From Nitrospira sp. (GTDB lineage: Bacteria; Nitrospirota; Nitrospiria; Nitrospirales; Nitrospiraceae): DNA of 55,636 bases. Position 1 is the first letter of the stretch, and each line of letters begins with the position of its first letter. The position numbers and the translations under genes were made by a program. Of the stretch, positions 51,667-55,636 are shown in pieces. A model generated the notes under the pieces. It was not told the DNA's origin, searched no databases, and saw nothing but the letters and a program-made list of their open reading frames with translations. Location of the stretch: the NCBI GenBank assembly GCA_018242765.1, contig JAFEBH010000016.1, positions 1 through 55,636 of the forward strand, in the 5' to 3' direction.

Positions 51667-53223
51667 ATGGCTCTCTCAACCACCGTCCATGATCTCCGTA
51701 TACTGATTCGTTCTGCTCATCCCCTGGTCATCATCGAAACAGTGGAAGAGGAGCGGGTACTGGCCCTCCTGCAATCCGTCACAGCCCAGGAACGAATGCC
51801 GCTCTTCGAATGGTCGATCACGAGAGGACTCACCCGCGCCGATGAAGGCCCGACCTTGAGTAAAATGACCACGACCCCTTTGGCGGTTCTTCAGCATCTC
51901 CATGGCTTAACGGTCGAAGCGGTCTTTTGGCTGAAGGATCTGGGCCCGCATCTACAAAATCCTGCTGTGTGCCGTCAGTTACGGGAGGTGGCAGCCGTCT
52001 ATGGCCGATCGCGGGCAACCTGCGTGTTGACCGGTCAACCGTTCTCGCTGCCACCGGATCTCGATAAAATCGCCCTCCGGCTGGGCTTGAAACTGCCGGA
52101 TCGAGAGGAATTGCGATCGATGCTCCGAGGTCTACGGCAGTCACTGGGCTCACGATCCGCCTCTCGTGTACGTTCCACCACCTCTGCGGAAGGCACCCTC
52201 GACTCAACCAGCAGGTCCAGTGCCGCTAAGAGTCCAACCGACCAAGAGTCAGATACGATCCTCCATGCATTACAAGGTCTCACGCTCCGTCAAGCCCGCC
52301 GGGTCATCGCCCACTGTCTCATTGAACGCGACACCCTCTCCGCCGACGATGTGCAGACTATCCTGAACCGGAAGGTGCAAGTGATCAAAGATGGCGGTCT
52401 GTTGAAATACTATCCCCTGGAGGACAACCGGTTTGAGTTGGGCGGGTTCCGCAACTTGAAAGCATGGTTGGAGCAAGCCCAAGTTGGGTTTACACCGGAA
52501 GCCAAATCACTGAACCTCACGCCGCCCCGAGGCATCATGTTCGTCGGCATCCCTGGCTGCGGCAAATCACTGGCGGCAAAGGCCATCGCCCGGGAGTGGA
52601 AACTTCCTCTCTTACACCTTGAGACCGGCTGGTTATTCGACAAGTTCGTCGGAGAATCAGAGAAGAATTTTCGCAACGCCATTGAGATAGCTGAGTCGTT
52701 ATCCCCAATTGTCTTGTGGATCGATGAGATCGAGAAAGCGATGGTCTCAGGGAGTGGCAGTAGTGAGGCGGATGCGGGTCTGAGTCGCCGCCTATTCGGA
52801 GCCTTCCTCACGTGGTTGCAGGAAAAGCAGCAAGAGATGTTCGTGGTCGCCACGGCCAATGACCTCTCATCGTTCCCCCCTAAACTCCTTCGTAAAGGAC
52901 GATTCGACAAGTCTTTTTCGTCGACCTGCCGAACGAGACGGAACGCGCGTCGATCTGGAGGATTCATCTTGGCCTGCGTAAGCGAGATAACAACCAGTTC
53001 GACCTCAAGAAGCTCGTCCGCACCAGCGAGGGCTTCAGCGGTTCTGAGATTGAGCAGGCCGTGGTGGCCTCTCTCTATCGAGCACTGCATCAAAAAAACG
53101 TCCTCACAACCGATCTGCTCATGGAAGAAGCAACCAGGACCATTCCCCTGTCGTAAGCAGGCACGAAAATATCGAGACACTCCGACAGACGCCAAGGGAC
53201 GATTTGTGAACGTACGGGGGTGA
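51667..53223 (+). pseudogene. Ycf46-like AAA ATPase with frame disruptions near its 3' end
   Basis: The reading frame encodes an intact N-terminal part ('LRILIRSAHPLVIIETVEEE') and AAA core: Walker A 'GIMFVGIPGCGKSLAAKAIA', Walker B 'SPIVLWIDEIEKAMVSGS', sensor 'QEMFVVATANDLSSFPPKLL' and Arg finger 'RKGRFDK'. After 52911 the expected 'FFVDLPNETERASIWRIHLG' is in the next frame, ending at 53156. 'SRHENIETLRQT' is then in the third frame, and 'DAKGRFVNVRG' returns to the first. Three single-base losses would explain it. Either a decaying gene or assembly error. Confidence 0.8.
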
Positions 53224-53234
53224 GAGGAGGACCG

Positions 53235-54074
53235 ATGCGGTACATCATCATGGTGGCCATCACCATCGCAGCCCTGACAGGCTGTGCCACACCGATCAAA
53301 AAGCCACAACAAGCACCAGTGGACTCACCCACCCCGTGGCGAAGCTCCAGTGAAAAGCTTGACCGGTCACCAACATCCGTCTCGCGTCAGCCGTCGCCGT
53401 TCATGCCCCACAAGCCTGCTCCTGCCCCTTTCCTCACATCCCTCCCCAGCCGATCCGCCATCGTTCAGTCTGCTGTGCGGTTACTCGGATCAAAAACCAT
53501 CACCATCCAAGGTCGGCGTATCGATTACGACTGCGCAGGCATCACACGCGCCATCTTTTTGGAGCACGGGATCGACTTATACCGAAGTGCTTACTCTGAG
53601 ATGCATGCAAACGGCGTCCGGCTGATCCACAACCATGTACGCCAACATGGGCTTCTTCATCAGGACGAGGACGTACGACCAGGTGATCTGGTGTTTTTTG
53701 ATAACACCTGGGATTTCAATGGGGACGGTCTGTTCAATGATCCGTTGACGCATGTTGGTATCGTCGAGCAAATTGATCCAGATGGAACGGTCATCTTCAT
53801 CAGCAGAGTGGCTGATGCCGTAGCACGCTACCGCATGAACCTGAACCAGCCTCACATCCACAAAACAACCGAGGGACGTGTGTTGAACGACTATATACGA
53901 CGGAAACGCTCTACCGATCCCGACCATACGGCTCGACTGACCGGCGAGCTCTTTTCCCGTTATGGAAACCTGCTAAGCCCTCAAAAGATTGAGCCTTTCC
54001 AAATGCAGTCCACACAGCCTCCGTACCAACAACAGATCTCCGACCTCTCATCCTCAGGAGGTACTGAACCGTGA
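53235..54074 (+). CDS. NlpC/P60-like lipoprotein hydrolase
   Basis: Encodes 279 residues from the ATG at 53235 (AGGAGG five bases upstream). Lipobox 'VAITIAALTGCATPIKKPQQ'. A Pro/Ser-rich linker precedes a domain with the catalytic Cys in 'RRIDYDCAGITRAIFLEHG', 'DVRPGDLVFFDNTWDFNGDG' and the His of 'DPLTHVGIVEQIDPDGTVIF'. This order (DCxG, PGDLVFF, HVGIV) is that of NlpC/P60 or CHAP-type peptidoglycan hydrolases. 'DFNGDGLFND' may bind calcium. Outer-envelope amidase or endopeptidase activity inferred. Confidence 0.85.
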   Translation: MRYIIMVAITIAALTGCATPIKKPQQAPVDSPTPWRSSSEKLDRSPTSVSRQPSPFMPHKPAPAPFLTSLPSRSAIVQSAVRLLGSKTITIQGRRIDYDCAGITRAIFLEHGIDLYRSAYSEMHANGVRLIHNHVRQHGLLHQDEDVRPGDLVFFDNTWDFNGDGLFNDPLTHVGIVEQIDPDGTVIFISRVADAVARYRMNLNQPHIHKTTEGRVLNDYIRRKRSTDPDHTARLTGELFSRYGNLLSPQKIEPFQMQSTQPPYQQQISDLSSSGGTEP

Positions 54075-54270
54075 TGGACACTTCATGGCACTATGAAGTC
54101 CTCGTATCACACGGCAGATGCCTGATAGAGGAGAATGAGAGCCTACTCCACCGATGATCCTGAGTATGACTACAGAACCGCAGTCACTTATCCGATAAGA
54201 ATCCTAGTGCGTCACTCACAGAGGAATGGCAGGCGAATCCTTAAATTTCAACCGAGCTGTTAAGATTACC

Positions 54271-54702
54271 ATGGCTATTTCATCAAAACACACCGACGTC
54301 CGAGAAACCAATCCCCTTCGGCGAACCTTGGCCGATGTTCGACACGGTCTCCTGGGCTTGCATAAAGCCCTGATTGTCGCCGAACAACTGACCTACGAGC
54401 GGATTTATGGCCGAGTGGACTCCACTGGTCAACTCCTCCAGCTGGTGATGAACGATCCGTGGTTTACCTGGCTCCATCCGCTCTCCAACATGGTCGTCCG
54501 TATCGACGAACTGCTCGACGGGCATGATCACCCGACGGTTGATGAGGTCGCAGTCCTGTTGACGGAAATCCGAGGGCTCATTCGCCCCTCAGAACTGGGG
54601 GATGGATATGAACGGAGTTATTATGAGGCGTTGCAGCGCGCCCCTGACGTCGTACTAGCCCACTGCGAGATAAAAAAGCTGCTGACACTGCCCTCTGTGT
54701 AG
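54271..54702 (+). CDS. Small hypothetical protein
   Basis: About 143 residues from the ATG at 54271; a start at 54226 would add 15. Mostly helical and charged ('LADVRHGLLGLHKALIVAEQ', 'WLHPLSNMVVRIDELLDGHD', 'IRGLIRPSELGDGYERSYYE'). Cytoplasmic, no membrane segment. I do not recognise a named family. A 20-bp hairpin follows at 54725-54776. Confidence 0.75.
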   Translation: MAISSKHTDVRETNPLRRTLADVRHGLLGLHKALIVAEQLTYERIYGRVDSTGQLLQLVMNDPWFTWLHPLSNMVVRIDELLDGHDHPTVDEVAVLLTEIRGLIRPSELGDGYERSYYEALQRAPDVVLAHCEIKKLLTLPSV

Positions 54703-54724
54703 AAACCGCACAATTCGATAGCTC

Positions 54725-54776
54725 CAGAGACATCACAGCCGTCGGTTCTACTGAATCGACGGCTGTGATGTCTCTG
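54725..54776 (+). terminator. Strong 20-bp hairpin after the hypothetical gene
   Basis: A perfect 20-bp stem (54725-54744 with 54757-54776) and a 12-base loop, 22 bp after the stop at 54702. No T-run follows, so it may be a Rho-independent-like barrier or an mRNA-protecting element. Confidence 0.6.
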
Positions 54777-54836
54777 CCCAGGCACCCGCTGCTGCCTCTG
54801 GCAGCCTTCATTCACAGCCTGTTAGTATGATGCAGC

Positions 54837-55511
54837 ATGGAAAGACACCAAGGAAGCAGCTTGACAGGCAAGATACCGCTGGCTCTTTCGATCAGATGCT
54901 GGTGGCTCTCCCTCCTCATCATAGCCGCCCTATCCCCAAGTTCTGCTAGCGCACAAGTCCGGCCGGTCGATGTCCTGATCACTGTCGTAAAGGACCGGGT
55001 CGTTGCCCTACCAGGAGGTGGGAGTCCTGTTGAAGAGTCGTTGGGCGTCAATGAAACGATCGTCGCCACTGCGGCTCACGGACCAGCGGGCTTTGCTCAG
55101 ACCAACCGACGGCTGTTGGGATTTTCCTCGAGCTTACACCGATGGACGGAGGTGCAATTGGGCGTCGAGGAACATGTTGAGCAACATCGGATATTCCCCC
55201 GGGTGCTTCTGGTCCAAACCAATCAACAAGTCTATGGTTTTCAAGAGAGCCGTGGCCATTGGTTCAGCGAAGCATTGGGACCAAATGAAACCGTTAAACA
55301 ACTACAGGGGCGTGGCCACGTAGCCATCGCGATCACGCCGGAACGAGCTTTGGCATTTTCTGCGTTCACGGGAGGATTCTTCTCGATTCGCTTCTCACCG
55401 AACGAGCAGGTCCAGTCTATCGATCAGGCAAACGATGTCACACTGGTACGCACTACCGTCCGCCAATTGGCGTTCCGGTCGCAGATAGGCCTTTGGACGG
55501 AAATGAGATAG
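54837..55511 (+). CDS. Secreted protein of short propeller-like repeats
   Basis: Encodes 224 residues. Signal peptide 'WWLSLLIIAALSPSSASAQ'. The mature part is built of four or five repeats of about 45-50 residues, each with 'LGVNETI'-like then a '...FSSSLHRWTEVQ'-like line. Examples are 'RRLLGFSSSLHRWTEVQLGV', 'QQVYGFQESRGHWFSEALGP' and 'RALAFSAFTGGFFSIRFSPN'. This suggests a small beta-propeller or repeat sandwich. Family unknown. It is the last complete gene in the window. Confidence 0.75.
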   Translation: MERHQGSSLTGKIPLALSIRCWWLSLLIIAALSPSSASAQVRPVDVLITVVKDRVVALPGGGSPVEESLGVNETIVATAAHGPAGFAQTNRRLLGFSSSLHRWTEVQLGVEEHVEQHRIFPRVLLVQTNQQVYGFQESRGHWFSEALGPNETVKQLQGRGHVAIAITPERALAFSAFTGGFFSIRFSPNEQVQSIDQANDVTLVRTTVRQLAFRSQIGLWTEMR

Positions 55512-55612
55512 GAGCAGCTCCGACTACAAACGGTCCTGTCGCGTCCAGAGATGCCCAGCAAAAACCGTCGTTCCAAGGACACACAATATCAGCAGGATGA
55601 GACGACCGACCG

Positions 55613-55632
55613 CTATAGCTAAGCCTATAGTT
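55613..55632. repeat. Right copy of the 20-bp terminal inverted repeat
   Basis: Exact reverse complement of 1-20; four bases remain beyond it. On the minus strand it lies in a short hydrophobic open stretch (reads as 'IGLAIAVGRLILLILCVLG') that could be the end of a membrane protein gene entering from outside, but this is weak. Confidence 0.8.
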
Positions 55633-55636
55633 ACTG

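Noticed and set aside
1..55636. A 55-kb transposon or plasmid with terminal inverted repeats
   Set aside because: Contains trpS, mutL, miaA, tol-pal, tRNAs and no transposase, replication or partition genes.
55512..55636. C-terminal end of a membrane protein gene on the minus strand
   Set aside because: A hydrophobic stretch is seen, but the frame runs on antisense to the neighbouring gene without a plausible end; too short to support.

Overview
The window looks like a chromosomal segment of a Gram-negative, GC-rich, respiration-oriented bacterium, most likely a Nitrospira-type nitrifier. This is inferred from the overall protein style, the many c-type haem proteins, the tat/mrp/moeA/mobB/cytochrome block and the complete Tol-Pal envelope system. 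No marker gene proves it. About 47 protein genes or gene remnants and two tRNAs can be supported.

Layout. 0.1-5.8 kb holds a DUF2059-like secreted protein, a HEXXH-motif protein, an RqcH/NFACT protein, a response regulator, a 2OG-Fe(II) oxygenase and an RRM protein. 6.0-14.1 kb (minus strand) is a compact block for export and cofactor work: HtrA/DegQ protease, TatC, Mrp-type Fe-S carrier, MoeA, MobB, a six-haem NapC/NirT-like cytochrome and an ABC-2 exporter with a small membrane protein ending in a His/Cys-rich tail. 14.4-21.9 kb is more accessory: a caspase-fold protein without its catalytic residues, remnants of toxin-antitoxin-type genes around a possible PD-(D/E)XK protein, a repeat-built secreted protein and a monohaem cytochrome.

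22.3-35.5 kb is one long minus-strand run: tolQ-tolR-tolA-tolB-pal-two CpoB-like proteins-mutL-miaA-mtnP-PfkB kinase-TPR lipoprotein-rodZ. Many spacings are 3-25 bp or 4-bp overlaps. A 163-bp tandem duplication of the tolR tail lies between tolR and tolA. tRNA-Asp, tRNA-Val and a XerC/D recombinase follow, then plus-strand genes for an LpoA-like protein, an M50 protease and TrpS. 40.9-43.7 kb carries small envelope proteins, an MBL-fold hydrolase and a degenerate intergenic repeat.

43.7-51.6 kb is the most unusual part: a visibly AT-richer locus with a secreted four-bladed hemopexin propeller fused to a dihaem C-terminal region. It diverges across an 849-bp palindrome-rich gap from a three-gene operon. 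That operon encodes two distant paralogues of a large unrecognised family, one with an extra beta-sandwich-like region, and a second hemopexin protein with a helical C-terminal half. This is the best candidate for an undescribed system. 51.7-55.6 kb holds a frame-disrupted Ycf46-like AAA ATPase, an NlpC/P60-like lipoprotein and two small unknown proteins. The window begins and ends in the same 20-bp sequence in inverted orientation.
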